DNA of 64,000 nt, from NCBI GenBank assembly GCA_963932465.1, contig OZ010792.1, positions 189,871,556 to 189,935,555 on the forward strand, read 5' to 3'. The notes under the pieces were generated by a model, which worked only from the letters and a program-made list of their open reading frames with translations, was not told where the DNA came from and ran no database searches. Below are positions 34,945 through 46,423 of the stretch, piece by piece (within the stretch, counting starts at the first letter, position 1; every line of letters begins with the position of its first letter). The DNA comes from Maratus speciosus. Taxonomy: Eukaryota; Arthropoda; Arachnida; Araneae; Salticidae. Both the position numbers and the translations under genes were made by a program.

Positions 34945-37816
34945 TCTATATATATAAAAGAAAGCCTGGATTTTATATTAATCAAGGCGCAGCCCAAACT
35001 ACTGAACCTAAAATCTTGAAATTTTGGGTAAAAATACTCCTTATGACATAGAGTGCCGCTAAGAAAGGATTTTCTAAAACTCCACCCCTAAGGGGAATAA
35101 AAAATAGAACGAACTTTAAAATAATTCCTTAAAAATCTGATTTTATAGTTATTTTTCAACTGATAACATATTTTAGTGTATTTTTGTATGCTGAATCGAA
35201 TGGTGCTAACCAAATTCTGTTAAGTCTAATAGTTCATGAGATATTTCATATTTTTCTAATTTGGCGCTATCTTTGGCGCCAAAACCACAAATTTTCAAGT
35301 TATAATTTCTAAAAACTCATTTTCTTCATTCTGTTACTATAGCAAGGGAATAAATTCAAATTGAATATTTTTTTAATCAATTCTTTTTGTTTAATAATTA
35401 AAACAGCTATGTCAGTTAGGAAGAAAAATACAAACGCCGCAAAAACTAAAACTAAAGTAAAAAGAAAAAGAACTGTTGTACTTTTTCGTTCTACCAATAC
35501 CATGCCAAGATCTATGATATCGCGCTATTTATTTCAACCCTAAGTCTGCAAACGATTTTTACTGCAAACCGTGCCAAACAATAACACTTGCTATTTATTG
35601 AACGTGAATATTTTTTATGAGTTTTATTCCATCGTAATCTCGCAAAACTTTTTAATTTGTTATTTTTTTGAATAGGAAACATTTAATATTAATTATAACT
35701 TATGTATTACTGATACCGACATAGATTTTACTATTTGGTAATTATCTGATGAGGAGGAAGCTACTATAAAATTATTTTAGAAGTTAGGAATTATACATAT
35801 AAAAATGTTTGTTCAAAAAACCATGAATGGCTTCATTCAAAGAATGAAATATTTAGTGTGAAAAATACGCATTACGTACGCCATGCTACAGTAGTAAAAG
35901 ACATTTACAATTTAAAGACTGCAGTTTAAATTGACTATATCCTACTACTTGCAAAATATTTGTTTATGCTTTTATTTTAAGTATTTATTTTTATTGATTT
36001 AAAAAACTGGTGGTTTAAAGTATGTAAATTTCAAAAGTTATATTTTTTAAATGCTCATTCTTTTATAAACAAAATTATTTTTTTTCAGATGTTTCATTTC
36101 ATTTTATAGACAATGACATTATTTATATTTCGCCTGCGTAAATTACAAAATACTTTTTGATGTTGAAATAAAATTTTTTGGTTTAAGGTATTTTTTCTTC
36201 TTATTATTTTTTCTTTTCATCATTTTAAAGGAAATTAGTTAGACATATATTTTAAATGTGTGTATTTTAAATGAAATGAGTAAAATGCGTGTATTATAGG
36301 CATGCAACGGAAGAAATTAATGATATCGATAAAACAAGAGGTGTTTTTTTTTTCATGGTTATTATATAGTGTGACGGAATGCACACTCGGAAGCAGTTTT
36401 TTCCGCACGGACTTCCTATAGTAACGTATATATTTTAAGAAACTAATACTTGTAATATTAGAAACTAGCCGCCCTTAGCGACCAGTTTGGTCTCCCTTAA
36501 AATTATTGTTTGGGAAAGCATGCTAAGCATTGTATCGTGTTACTTTTATTCATAATTTAATTTACTTGAACGTTGAACTCCCTTAAATATAATTAATATA
36601 ATCCCTTAAGCTAATATTACTTTTTGTTGCATTAAAATATCTCAATTTGTTGATTTTCTGTAAACAAGTAAACCCTATTGGTTTACAATGGAAGTCTATG
36701 GGAATTTGGCGAAATATTAGAGATATCGTCAAGTTGGTGTCACTTTTGGCGATATATCTCCAAGTTAGCGACAAACTTGGCGGCATTTGGGCGACAGAAC
36801 AGGGAGCCCTATGGTAACCTGCCTTATAGGTATGAAGATGCATTAAATGCTGTTCAATAACGAGAAAATTAAGATACAAAAAGAAATAAACATAAAAGTC
36901 AAAATAATAAGAAAACAATGGTTGTTTTTAAACTGTTTTATAACTATTCAATGTTTATATTAAAAATCACACCCAATTTTTTGACCGAAATTCATGTTTA
37001 TATATATATATATATATATAATTTCCGTTACGGTACATTAATCTGACGTGTGCTTAGAACACGATTATGACTAATTCACTGCTTTTTCTGATGCTTGGTA
37101 AAAAACGCAAGCAAATGAATTTATTAAATAATATATAATTTTTACTCTGTTTCTTTTTAAAGTTAGGACAACGGGAAAGAAAAAATGAAATATTATGTAA
37201 TCATTTTTTAGGATTTCTAAATGTATTACTTAGCACAGAATCTTATTACGTAGCATAAATTAATTAATTAATAATTGATAAATATATATATATTTAAAAA
37301 TATTACATTCTTCATTTTTTATTTATTTTCAGTATTTTGTATTTTAAAACGTTTCATTGTTGCAGTTTTATTCATTTGGTATATTTTGGCGAGTGATCAT
37401 TGGCGCATAATTAAATCTATTGTTGTTTCAACTCGTATAAAATTGTACGAGGTACAGATAATATTTAGTGAGTTATCACCTGAGATAGGCTAACCGTAAA
37501 ATGGCTTAAAATTAATGTATTAATTTATAACTAATTTTTTTCTAATATTAAAGAGTTGCATTCTCATTATTGACCTATAAACACACCTGTAAACATAATG
37601 TTTATAATTCTAACATACCAGGAAGTGAGTTAAAAATCAATTAATGATTACAAAATTCCATTTTTACATATAAAAACTAGGTTGACTTAAATTAAATAAA
37701 AGGTGCAAAATTGGAATTACTGAGTGAGAAATAGTAAAAAAGACAGGTAATCGATCAAAATAGGAAGTTATGAAAGGGGGAGAATCTACCGTAGCGAAGC
37801 GCGGGTACTCAGCTAG
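34945..37816 (+). mobile_element. Helitron-like element inserted in the TA tract
   Basis: Begins TCTATATATATAAAAGAAAG after A and ends CGTAGCGAAGCGCGGGTACT, CAGCTAG before T, the textbook A|TC...CTAG|T arrangement with a palindromic GCGAAGCGC tail. The first 1.2 kb is paralogous to 37819-39545. No helicase is encoded. At 36466 a CTAGCCGCCCTTAGCGACCA stretch resembles an inverted Helitron 3' end, so a further small element on the minus strand (to about 37020) may be nested. Confidence 0.72.
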
Positions 37817-38881
37817 TATATATATAAAAGAAAGTCTGGATTTTGTATTAATCAACGCGCAGCCAAAACTACTGAACCTAAAATCTTGAAAATCGGGGTA
37901 AAAATACTTCTCATGATATAGAGTGCCGCTATGAAAGGATTTTCCAAAATTCCACCCCTAAGAGGGGTAAAAAATAGAACGAACTTTAAAATAATTCCTT
38001 AAAAATCTGATTTTATAGTTATTTTTCAACTGATAACATATTTCGTTGTATTTTTGTATGCTGAATCGAATGGTACTAACTAAATTCTTTTAAGCCCAAT
38101 AGTTCGAGAGATATTTCATATTTTTCTAATTTGGCACTAACTTTGGCGCCAAAACCTGAATTTTTCAAGTGATAATTTCTAAAAACTCATTCTTTTCATT
38201 CTGTTACTATAGCAAGGAAAAAAAAATTCAATTTGAATAATTTTTTAACCAATCCTTTTGGTTAAATAAAAACAACTTCGTCAATTAGAAAAGAAAATTC
38301 AAAAGCCTCAAAACCTAAAACTAAATTAAAAAAAAAAAAAACAAAAAAAAAACTGTGGTACTTTTTCGTTCTAATTTTCGTCGCGATACCATGCCAAAAT
38401 GTATGGTATCGCGCCATTTATTTCAACCCTAATTGTGCAAACGATTTTTATTGCAAACCTTGCCACACATTAACATTTGCTAATTATTGAACGTGAATAC
38501 TTTTATGCAGGAAATTTTAATGATGGAATTTATTTTATTCCATCATAATCTCGCAAAATTTTTAATTTATTATTTTTTGAACATAAAATATTTATTACTG
38601 ATACTGATGTAGATTTTACCATTTTGCAGTTATCTGATGATGAGGAAGCTACAATAAAATTGTTTCAGAAGTTAGGGATTATACATGTAAAAATGTTTTG
38701 TTCAAAAAACCATGAATGTCTTCATTGAAAGAATGAAATGTTTACTGCAATGTGAGACATACATATTACGTACGCCATGCTTCAGTAGTAAAAGACACTT
38801 ACAATTTCAAGACTGCAGTTTAAATTGACTATATTTTATTACTTGCAAAATATTTATTTATTCTTATATTTTAAGCATTTA

Positions 38882-39416
38882 CTTTGGTACCCGTCGACCA
38901 ATTTCGCCAAATTATATAAATCGCCAAACCACTCGCCAAATTATACAAATTGACGTAATTTTTATTTTAAATAACGAAAGAACAAATAAATTAGTATAAC
39001 ATTAATAAAAATACATTTAAAATGTCGAAATAAAAATCACCTGATGACGTAAATACGTGTAACTTGCTTAATGGTTGGTTGTATTTATGACGGCCAATTA
39101 TCTGCACGAGGGATATAGGCCCAGGGGGGAGTACCCTTCGTGGGGGGTCTTTCTAAGGGAACCTAACCCGTATTAACGCTTGGAAATCCAAGGTTCGAAG
39201 AAAACCACGAAAACTCCGAACGATTAGGCCGACGGGCGCGATTGGGATCGAACCCAGCACCTCCTGTCTACCAGCTTCGAGAGCAGAACCTCTCAGCCAC
39301 TGGTGGGGCTTATGTAACTTGCTTAAAGTCAAGTGAATGTGACATTCACGATCAACCATTATTGACATTTACTCTTATAGTTTGGCTATAGATTTTTGGT
39401 CGACGGGATAACCAAG
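38882..39416. mobile_element. TIR MITE with CCCGTCGACCAA ends, copy 2
   Basis: CTTTGGTACCCGTCGACCAA at the left and the inverse of CTTGGTTATCCCGTCGACCA at the right, flanked by TA (38880-38881, 39417-39418). It matches 16802-17576 in body sequence. It is interrupted by a SINE at 39072-39313; without it the element is about 280 bp, uncoding, and inserted in the outer Helitron. Confidence 0.88.
39072..39313 (-). mobile_element. tRNA-derived SINE with 13-bp target duplication
   Basis: On the minus strand the head reads CCCCACCAGTGGCTGAGAGG, TTCTGCTCTCGAAGC (A box), AGGAGGTGCTGGGTTCGATC CC (B box), followed by a G+C-rich body. It is flanked by GTAACTTGCTTAA at 39059-39071 and 39314-39326. The sister MITE at 16802-17576 carries the single, empty site (CACGTGTAACTTGCTTAAAG, about 16975), which proves the insertion. 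The tail side (TGGTTGGTTGTATTTATGAC) lacks a clear poly-A. Confidence 0.9.
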
Positions 39417-39649
39417 TAGTATCATTATTTTTAATGATTTAAAAAAAAATGGTAGGTCAAAGTCTGTAATTTTCAAAAGTTATATTTTTTAAATGCTCAT
39501 TTTTTTTATCAACAAAATTATTTTTTTTTTCAAATGTATCATTTAATTTTTGTGCCAACTATCACGCTTGGTGACAATGATGTTGGCATAACAGGGAAAT
39601 ACCAAAACAGCTACTGATTTTATTTCAAATGTAAAAAAAAAAATGTTTA

Positions 39650-40900
39650 ATGAGCAATAAATATTGTAAATATGACTATAACTCAGATTCTACTGAACAG
39701 AATTTTGTAGAACTTACACTGTTAAATAGTAAATTTAGTTTATAAATGGTTTAATGTAAAAACCATCATTCTAAGTTGCTACGGGAGTTCTAAAATTAGG
39801 TGAACTCGATTATGAAAGATTTCAAGTCAACTAATTAAATGCACAGTTAAATTAGATAATACTTCAGGGATTTTTTCAATACTTATCATATCATTCTGCG
39901 TTGTTTAGTTACGGAGCTATGCGGAAAAAGTTCTCAGTTGTACAGTAAAGAAAATTGGAAGATATACGCTACAGAGATAGGGTATACTAGAGAGTATATA
40001 TGGTGTAGTTATGGAAGTTGAGCTGAGTTCCTTAAAAAATTCAGAAGTGATGCAGTATGTACCTTACCCCTACCTCCCAGAGAGTTCTATAATCAGGTTA
40101 ACACGATTATGAGAGTTATATTTAACTACCTCAATATATATATAATGCAAAGAGAAATTTCATTCCGGCCGCTTATATCTTGAGTTCTGCTGAATAGATT
40201 TTGACGGGACTTACATTGTTAGTTAGATAATTTTTCAGAAAAGATGTTAGTATAAAACATAGCGTTCTACGTTGCTTAGTTAAATAGTTATGGGGAAAGT
40301 TCTAAATCAGATTAACCCAATTTTGAAAGATTTGCTTTTTCTAAAGGTTTCACTGAATGAATTTTTATGGGATTTAAAGTGTTAATTAGATCATTTTTAG
40401 GGGAGGTTTCGGTATATTTTCCAGTTTAAAAGATTCTGCTAAGTGGATTTCGATGCAACTTATCGGTTATAGTTAATTTTTCAGTAAATGTTTTAGCATA
40501 AAGCACATATCATTTTCTGTTACTTGGTTGTTAGGTTGCTTGATTGTAGAATTATAGATGAAAGTTCTAGAATCAAGCGAACCCAATTATTTTGAGCGAT
40601 CAGCCTTTTCAATAAGTCCAATTAACAGATTCTGATGAGACAAGCATCGATAATTTTTCATGAACGCTTTTAGTATATTACATATTGGTCTATTGTTCTT
40701 TACCGAATCCTACACTAACAGATCAACTAAAGAAATTGGGTCTTAACAGTCTAAATTTTGTATGACTCAATAAAAGATATAATAGCGTAATGACATTCAT
40801 ATTGCTTTCAGCAATTCGATTGGATACACCAGGTAAATGTCCATATTGCTTTAAAACGCATGATCAAATTCACAGATATATTTAGTTTCATTCAAGATTT
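39650..40900. repeat. Diverged tandem repeat in Helitron 3' half
   Basis: Recurrent blocks (GATTCTRCTGAACAGATTTT, GACGGGACTTACATTGTTA, ATAATTTTTCAGxxAAxG, TAAAACATxxCATTCTRYG TTGCTTAGTT, AAAGTTCTAGAATCAGGxxA) return at roughly 120-185-bp spacing but with heavy divergence. No coding sequence. Confidence 0.6.
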
Positions 40901-40941
40901 CTTTAGAAAAACCGACCAGCGTAGCGGGCGAAGGCGGCTAG

Positions 40942-41388
40942 TATATATATATATATGTGTGTGTGTGTGTGAGTTGTGGTTTTAGAGTTCCCAAAACACT
41001 CTCCGCCTAGCAACAAGATACGGTCAGCAGTTCCCATGAGAAACTTGTAACCTCAAAACCGGATATGGAATTTAACTGCTGATGCGTATTTTTGCATCCT
41101 CAGAGCTTGTTAACAATTAACAGCCCAAGTTCAGATTTCATTTCGAAGTGGCCGAATTCAGACGGATCTTACTAGCTAGACGACAGCTAAAGTCGCTACG
41201 AAACCGGATATAAATTTTCCGATATAAGTTTTCAGACGCCGCGGGCAAATGCCTCAAACTCCCTTACCCTCCCGTAACATTGTAAATATAGTTTTAACTT
41301 GAAGTGTAAATTATAATCCAGAACCATTAAACACCTTTTATTCATTAATTATGGCCTTATTCTTCTATCATATATATATATATATATA
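40942..41388. other. Spacer with (TA)n(TG)n; no gene seen
   Basis: A (TA)n(TG)n microsatellite at 40943-40970 and (TA)n at 41371-41388 bound a unique G+C-richer stretch (40980-41290) with no recognised frame or repeat partner. Confidence 0.5.
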
Positions 41389-42919
41389 CCGGGTGTCCCA
41401 AAAATGACTGATGGATTTTAAAATTCAATAACTTGCAAACGGTGACAGATGTTTAAAAAATTCTTGCAGGAGGGTTATGTATGATGTCAGGAGTTTTTTT
41501 ACTGTGATTCTTGATTTTATTTCGAATTTCGAACAATAGATGGCGCTGACAGCGACTGACGCTCAGTCGAGGCCTAATCTGTCGTCACTCAGCACTGATG
41601 CGAAGGAAGGAGATTAAGGCTATGGAGTGGTTCTTATTCGCCAGCACAATCTTGCTCTCAGGGCCCGATTGTGAACTCATTCGATATGATTTCAATGGAG
41701 TGCGTTGTAACCATGGAAACAACAAATTCTTCGATAGTGGAACACAGCGTTAAGAACTGGGCATGAATTTAAGAAGAAGTATTTGAGCAGGCAATTTTAC
41801 AATGATGAAGTTTTATTTTCCCGGATTAAGTTACTTTTTATGGTCTGATTTAAAGAATATTTTATGCATCGTATTTTAAAACTAGGTGAAGAGATTTAGT
41901 ATTTTTGTTGTTGTTAAAAATTTCATAACTTTTATACATTCCGAAAAATTTTAGATCTTTTAAGGAAGTTCGTCAGTAGGTTTTTATAAATGTTGAATAA
42001 TAATCGTGAAAATGGATAATAGTATATTGTTGTTCAAAATAACTCCTTAAACAAACAAATGTCAGAAGTTACCTTGTTTAACCCTTTTGAATAGGGGTAT
42101 TACATCGTTGCAATAAAATTAAAAAAATAAAATAAATGCTAGAGCAGCAGAGAATGTCGTTTTCTGTGCATGATATGGAAAATGCCGTTTACACTTAGTT
42201 CTTTCGTTAACACTACAAAAACCGCCAGATTAAAAATCTTGGTCGTCAAGTAAAAAATACTGGTTGCAAGGGGCGATCGCATTTGCCAAGCCCTGATTAT
42301 TACGATACATGATTTTTTTTAAAATATATATAAACTAAAGAGCTTTAAAATTACAATTGCATTCAAACAAATGTGCTATTAGAAATGCGTCTTAATTTAT
42401 ATCAAGATAAAAATTTCAATAAACATTTGTTTGTGACCTTCAATAATTTAAGTACCTACTACTAAGTTTTAGACACTTGTCAAATTTAATTTGAACTTAG
42501 TTTATCACATTAGATATCATTAATATCTTTATTATTAAAAATATATGCATATTAGCGTTTGTGTGTAGAAAGAGTTTCCAAAGCGTAAAAATTCAAGCTC
42601 CAAGAATTATTTTAACATATTTTTACACATTTAAAACGGATGTAGATAAAAAAAATATTTATTAGTTTATTTTATCAAACATCAAGATGAAGCTGCATGT
42701 AGTACAATATTTTAATATCAAACTGTCAAACAAAATTTTAATTAACTCGCGTTCATTTTATGTTTTTTAATTTTAATGTAACAATATAATACCCCTGTGT
42801 TAAACAAGGTAACTTCTAATATTTGTTTTTAAGTAGTTATTTTAAACAACAATATACTATTAATCATTTTCACGATTATTATTCAACATTCATAAAAACC
42901 TATTGACGAACTTCCTTAA

Positions 42920-43664
42920 GGGGTCTCAGGACTCTTAAAGCTTCAAATTTTCGAAATTTTAAATTTTTTTAGGTGTTAAACTACTATTTTTTCTGAACAT
43001 TTTAATATAATTATTTCTTTGAAATTCCGATTAGAACGGAAGTTATGGTTTTTAGAATTATACCCGCGCAATAGATGAAGCGGCATTTCCGCTGAAGTTA
43101 TTTTACTCCAGATGACGTTTTGGTCATAACGCGCAGGATATCTGAAAAACTTATGAATATTTTTTTATGAAATTAAAAAAAAATATGTTTCATGTCAGTC
43201 TGTATACACTGAACCTAAAATTTCATTTTATTGTTCAAAAAATATTTTTTTAGGTGATTATACTGTTGAAAATTTCAAAATTTTGTATTAGCTAAATACA
43301 ACTTTGTATTCAAAATATAAAAATGCTTTAAATACAAATTTGTTTAGGTTCAGGGAAATTATTGTAATCTAAAGTATAATTAGGCACAAAAAAAAGCAAT
43401 TTTAGTGACAAAATTTATTTTGTAATCCTGCTCGTAAGCTGTAATACCAATTTTCTGCTAGACAAATATCTGACAGTTTGGAGCCCCCTATAAATACTAA
43501 TTCTGCAACTTGATTTTTTTAAAAATACAGGAAAGGAAAGAAAATACTTATATCTTTCATCCCAATTAAAATTGTGGTTTTAAATCATATGGATTTTAAA
43601 ATATTAAATGTTGGAAATGATCTTTTTTTTTCATTTTTTCCAAATTTAAGAGTCCTGAGACCCC
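42920..43664. mobile_element. 745-bp TTAA-flanked element (piggyBac-like MITE)
   Basis: Ends GGGGTCTCAGGACTCTTAAA and the inverse TTTAAGAGTCCTGAGACCCC; TTAA at 42916-42919 and 43665-43668. The opposite arm of the host foldback has the uninterrupted CCTTAA site (near 41958, as TTAAGGAAG), so TTAA was duplicated on insertion. TTAA duplication is the hallmark of piggyBac-type insertion. The interior is A+T-rich without a transposase. Confidence 0.88.
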
Positions 43665-44157
43665 TTAAAAGATCTAAAATTTATTAGAATGTAACAAAAG
43701 TTATGAAATTTTAAAAAACAAAAAATACTAAATCTCTTCAACTAGTTTTAAAATACGACGCATAAAATCATAAAATATACTTTAAATCAGACCATAAAAA
43801 GTAATTTAATCTGGGAAAATAAAACTTCATCAATGTAAAATTGCCTGCGAACTCGAATACTACTTCTTAAATTCATGCCCAGTTCTTAACGCTGTGTTCC
43901 ACTATCGAAGAATTTGTTGTTTCCATGGCAACAACGCACTCCATTGAAATCATATCGAATGAGTTCAGAATCGGGCCCTAAGAGCAAGATTATACTAGCG
44001 AATAGGACCCACTCCATAGCCTTAATCTCCTTCCTTCGCATCAATGTTGATTGACGTCAGTTTCGGCCTTGACTAAGCGTCAATCGCTGACAGCGCCATC
44101 TATTCTTTGAAACTCGAACTAAAATCAAGAATCACAGTAAAAAACTCCTGACGTAAT

Positions 44158-46320
44158 TGCTGGGGAGATCCAAGTCCACTTACCGGAACCAACTTAACTA
44201 CCCAAACATACCTTGAAGGCTGGGGGAAATAATAATTGGGTAATGGGGGTAATTACCCAAGAGAGTAAGAGAGTTTAACTACTCCTCAATTACTGAACCT
44301 GAAATACCTGAATTATTATAGTGGGTATTTAAACATTACAATTTATAGACAAACATTTGTGATCGTAATTATATAATACTGGTCCTGGCTATTCCTGATA
44401 ATTAAACTAACCTTAATTATCTTAAATTGAGGCGGGAGGAAACACATCTCCAAAACGCCCCAAGCTGCGTTGTGTAATTTTAGTGAAGAAATAGCGTATA
44501 GACCGCGCAGTTATATCTATATAAAATCTATCTAAACTACGCATAAATAGCATCATGAAGCAGACTGTCATCTGAAATAAAACTTACATTAAAGTAAAAC
44601 AATGGACTCATGTTGTATTGAAAACATAGCCAAAAGTTAACAATAAACAAAAGGTTTATTTACAGTAATGTACATATTTACAAAATAATAAAATAAACAA
44701 AATAGAATTGTGTCATAAGACACCAGCGTTCCAAAGAACGAAATTGAATTAGTAATTTCATTAAATTTACTTTTTAAATTAACATTATAATTAATACTTA
44801 ATTGCTTGAGTACCATAAATTGTATCTCCCTAATACAACATAAATTATTCACACAATGGGAAAACAAAAAGGTTAAAGAGGACAGACCTTCTGTAGAGAG
44901 GGATCACTTGTGGTTAAGGTCACACTTGAATCCTTGGCACATTGAATGACCCTTTTTTTCACTCTCGGTAAAGTTCACTAATTTAAAACACTTAACGACG
45001 AAGCAATGTCCGAGGACAGTTTATCCATAGGGCCATCCCTTAACGGGAAAACACGACCCAAATAATTCGACATCGTCATTCTGGAACTCAAACTGAACTC
45101 TATTTTAATACTGCATAGTTTTGGAGTTTCCATCGAACTCTTAAGTCGTCCTGGTTTAAAGACTTGAACCGACATCTATGTTTTTAGTCTTCATGATATG
45201 GAAACTTGAATCTAACTCTATATTTTAAGTCATCATCATATAGAAACTTGAATCGATCTGCTATATTATTTAGAACTTCATAGCTTTGCAACTGGTATCG
45301 ATCTCTTTCAGACTTCATGGTTTAGGAGTTTGCATCCATATCTATATTTTAAGACTTCCTGGTTTAGCAACTGACATCGATCTCATATTTTTAAGTCTTC
45401 ATGGTATAGAAACTTCAATCGATATCCATATTATTTTAGTACTTCATAGCTTTACAACTGGCATCGATCTCCTTAAGACTTCATGGTTTAGAAATTTGAA
45501 TCGATCTCTTTAAGACTTCATGGTTTAGGAACTTGAATCGCACTCATATTTTTAAGTCTTCATGGTATAGAAATTTGAATCGATATCAATATTTTAAGTC
45601 ATCATCATATAGAAACTTGAATCCATCTCTATTTTAAGTCATCATGGTTCTGCAACTTGAATCACACTCATATTTTTAAGTCTTCATGGTATAGAAACTT
45701 CAATCGATATGCTTGTAACTTCTTCCTGCAGTTACGACATCACCTCGTGATGACAATGTGGAAGAGGGTTCTCCGCCCCATCCGTCGAATGATCGGTCAG
45801 CCTTGCTGACCCCCATTTCTTCCTTCGACCTGCAAACCTCTGATTCGGTGTTACACTTTTTCCGGGGTATATCATACTCCGCCCCTTGAGCGTCAGCGAT
45901 CTTGGTTTCTGGACCCCGAGTCTTCGCCTGTGTGGCCTGTTTTATTATGTATCATAAATAAAGTAGTATCCCGTCATAAATACGCCTTGGCATTTTATGT
46001 CAAGCTATTGTCAGGCTTGCAGACTCCGTGACTCGCTGAAAAGATCCCCTCAACAGATAGGACTCCTTGTGTGGTCCTACTCTTATTATGACCTTATAGC
46101 ATAAATACATATCTGAGTATATTTATATTAAATAATAATAATAATAATAAAAATACCTATATGTAAGACACACTCTAAATATATATATGCATTTTATAAA
46201 ATAATAATAATAATCAAAATATATAAATAATAGTATTTTTTTATGACAATAAAATAAAATAAGAACCTGCTGAAGTGGTATCAAGGGTATTTATGTAAGT
46301 TACATGATACACTTCCAGCA
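44158..46320. mobile_element. 2.16-kb TG...CA element with GTAAT duplication (possible solo LTR)
   Basis: Starts TGCTGGGGAGATCC and ends CACTTCCAGCA, flanked by GTAAT at 44153-44157 and 46321-46325. The left arm of the host foldback shows the site without the insertion. TG...CA ends with a 5-bp duplication fit an LTR retrotransposon long terminal repeat left by recombination. An AATAAA-type signal (ATCATAAATAAAGTAGTATC, about 45952) lies in the G+C-richer 3' third. No gag/pol frames and no second LTR are present. The short TGCTGG/CCAGCA inverted ends would also suit a DNA element with 5-bp duplication. Confidence 0.7.
45165..45715. repeat. Minisatellite inside the TG...CA element
   Basis: Irregular repeats built from TTTAAGxCTTCATGGTxTAG, AAACTTGAATCGATCTC and ATATTTTAAGTCATCATCAT. 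Spacing is about 35-85 bp. No frame is preserved. Confidence 0.75.
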
Positions 46321-46423
46321 GTAATACATAACCCTCCTGCTAGAATTTTTTAAATATCTGTCACCGTTTGAAAGTTATTGAATTTTAAAATCCATCAGTC
46401 ATTTTTGGGACACCCGGTATATA

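Larger units (their letters stand above)
34460..40941 (+). mobile_element. Outer Helitron-like element, multiply interrupted
   Basis: The 3' end CCAGCGTAGCGGGCGAAGGC, GGCTAG then T (40941) is Helitron-like. Its 5' start is probably TTTCTATTATATATATA at 34460. Into that TA tract a 454-bp palindrome (34487-34940) and another Helitron (34945-37816) are inserted, and the body resumes at TATATATATAAAAGAAAGTC (37817). The body at 37819-38881 and 39417-39545 is a paralogue of 34947-36120 (shared GGATTTT..ATTAATCAA, AACTACTGAACCTAAAATC, GAGTGCCGCT, TTTGGCGCCAAAACC). A MITE with a nested SINE splits it at 38882-39416. No Rep/Helicase is present. The 5' reconstruction is inference; the 3' end and paralogy are direct. 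Confidence 0.6.
41389..46418. mobile_element. Giant foldback element (CCGGGTGTCCC family), ~750-bp arms
   Basis: CCGGGTGTCCCAAAAATGAC (41389) to GTCATTTTTGGGACACCCGG (46418), flanked by TA. The left arm 41389-42140 is continuous. The right arm (42745-46418) is its inverse but is split by two later insertions, 42920-43664 and 44158-46320. Removing these and their duplications leaves about 757 bp, close to the 752-bp left arm. The loop, about 42141-42744, is A+T-rich and uncoding. Shared arm landmarks include AACTGGGCATGAATTTAAGA, TTTCCATGG(C/A)AACAACG and CAATAGATGGCGCTGACAGC. No transposase frame is found. Confidence 0.92.

Noticed and set aside
34464..34957. Two overlapping frames on opposite strands with the same protein sequence (KIENHCNKTFDLMHNPPAR)
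   Set aside because: Not a conserved gene pair; the DNA is a palindrome, so both strands read alike.
36583..36918. 111-codon minus-strand frame
   Set aside because: No recognised domain, no neighbour support, lies inside a Helitron-like element.
36466..37020. Small minus-strand Helitron suggested by CTAGCCGCCCTTAGCGACCA and a distal TA tract
   Set aside because: Only the 3' terminus is convincing; the TC start is not resolvable, so it is mentioned within the larger element only.
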